Source of the DNA: Fen-1362 sp964597035
GTDB taxonomy: Bacteria; Planctomycetota; Phycisphaerae; Sedimentisphaerales; Anaerobacaceae
DNA: 5,114 bases
Direction: 5' to 3'
Assembly: GCA_964597035.1 (NCBI GenBank)
Contig: CAZQWM010000084.1
Span: 1 to 5,114, forward strand
The position numbers were made by a program, and so were the translations under genes. The notes below the pieces were generated by a model. It was not told the origin of the DNA, did no database searches, and saw only the letters and a program-made list of their open reading frames with translations. This document shows, in pieces, positions 5,002-5,114 of this stretch (positions within the stretch are counted from its first letter, which is position 1; each line of letters opens with the position of its first letter).

Positions 5002-5114
5002 CTTTGGCTGATTGGCCGAAGAAAATTTTGATAATCAAGCCGAGCGCTCTTGGGGATATTGTGCCGGCGGTTCCCGCGATGGTTGCGATGAAGCGATGCT
5101 GGCCGGAGGCGAGG
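4989..5114 (+). CDS. Glycosyltransferase family 9 (heptosyltransferase-like), N-terminal part
   Basis: Forty-two codons are visible before the window ends. KKILIIKPSALGDIVPAVPA (residues 11-30) is the first strand and glycine loop of GT9 enzymes such as WaaC/WaaF, which add ADP-heptose to the LPS inner core. The ATG at 4989 overlaps the kinase gene by 13 bases, showing translational coupling in one operon. TTG 5004 is an alternative start: GGGAAG (4991-4996) stands seven bases before it, and GT9 proteins often begin only a few residues before the ILIIK strand. The 3' end, including the nucleotide-sugar binding site, is outside the window. Confidence 0.87.
   Translation, partial: MGSLTLADWPKKILIIKPSALGDIVPAVPAMVAMKRCWPEAR

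Overview
The window looks like ordinary chromosomal DNA of a Gram-negative (diderm) bacterium. It holds an LPS-core kinase directly overlapped by a heptosyltransferase, which implies an outer membrane with lipopolysaccharide. Frequent ATA and AGA/AGG codons in an otherwise moderately GC-rich sequence, intergenic CACGAAG repeats and large unfamiliar fusion proteins are compatible with an environmental lineage such as Planctomycetota (Phycisphaerae-like). That placement is inference only, because no marker gene is present.

Layout. (1) 2-166 is the C-terminal end of an Eco57I/TaqI-like type IIG restriction-methylation enzyme, cut by the window edge. (2) 167-749 is a small accessory patch: a perfect palindrome (269-288), a 16-codon remnant of the 3' end of a GIY-YIG nuclease gene (294-341), a hairpin (346-372), an intact single-domain GIY-YIG gene (389-685) and a second hairpin over its stop (674-700). 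The intact gene is therefore bracketed by direct copies of its own 3' end. (3) 750-1475 is a soluble GT2 glycosyltransferase of the polyprenyl-phosphate sugar transferase type. (4) 1476-1604 is intergenic and holds a CACGAAG repeat that appears to be interrupted by a 30-bp imperfect palindrome. (5) 1605-3542 is a 645-aa protein with an N-terminal gamma-glutamylcyclotransferase (AIG2-like) domain, a helical middle, and a C-terminal part with GCS/amidoligase-like motifs. It is the most interesting gene here. (6) 3539-4012 on the minus strand is a Nudix hydrolase whose stop overlaps the preceding stop. (7) 4013-4134 is a compact divergent promoter region. (8) 4135-5001 is a Kdo/WaaP-type kinase, and 4989 to the window end is the start of a GT9 heptosyltransferase.

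How the genes work together. The kinase and heptosyltransferase form an operon for LPS inner-core assembly, and the GT2 enzyme may serve envelope glycan synthesis nearby. The cyclotransferase/ligase-like fusion could both form and break gamma-glutamyl-type amide bonds, but its substrate cannot be read from the sequence. The restriction enzyme end and the GIY-YIG patch look like the border of an accessory region next to housekeeping envelope genes. No tRNA, rRNA, CRISPR array or complete insertion sequence was seen.
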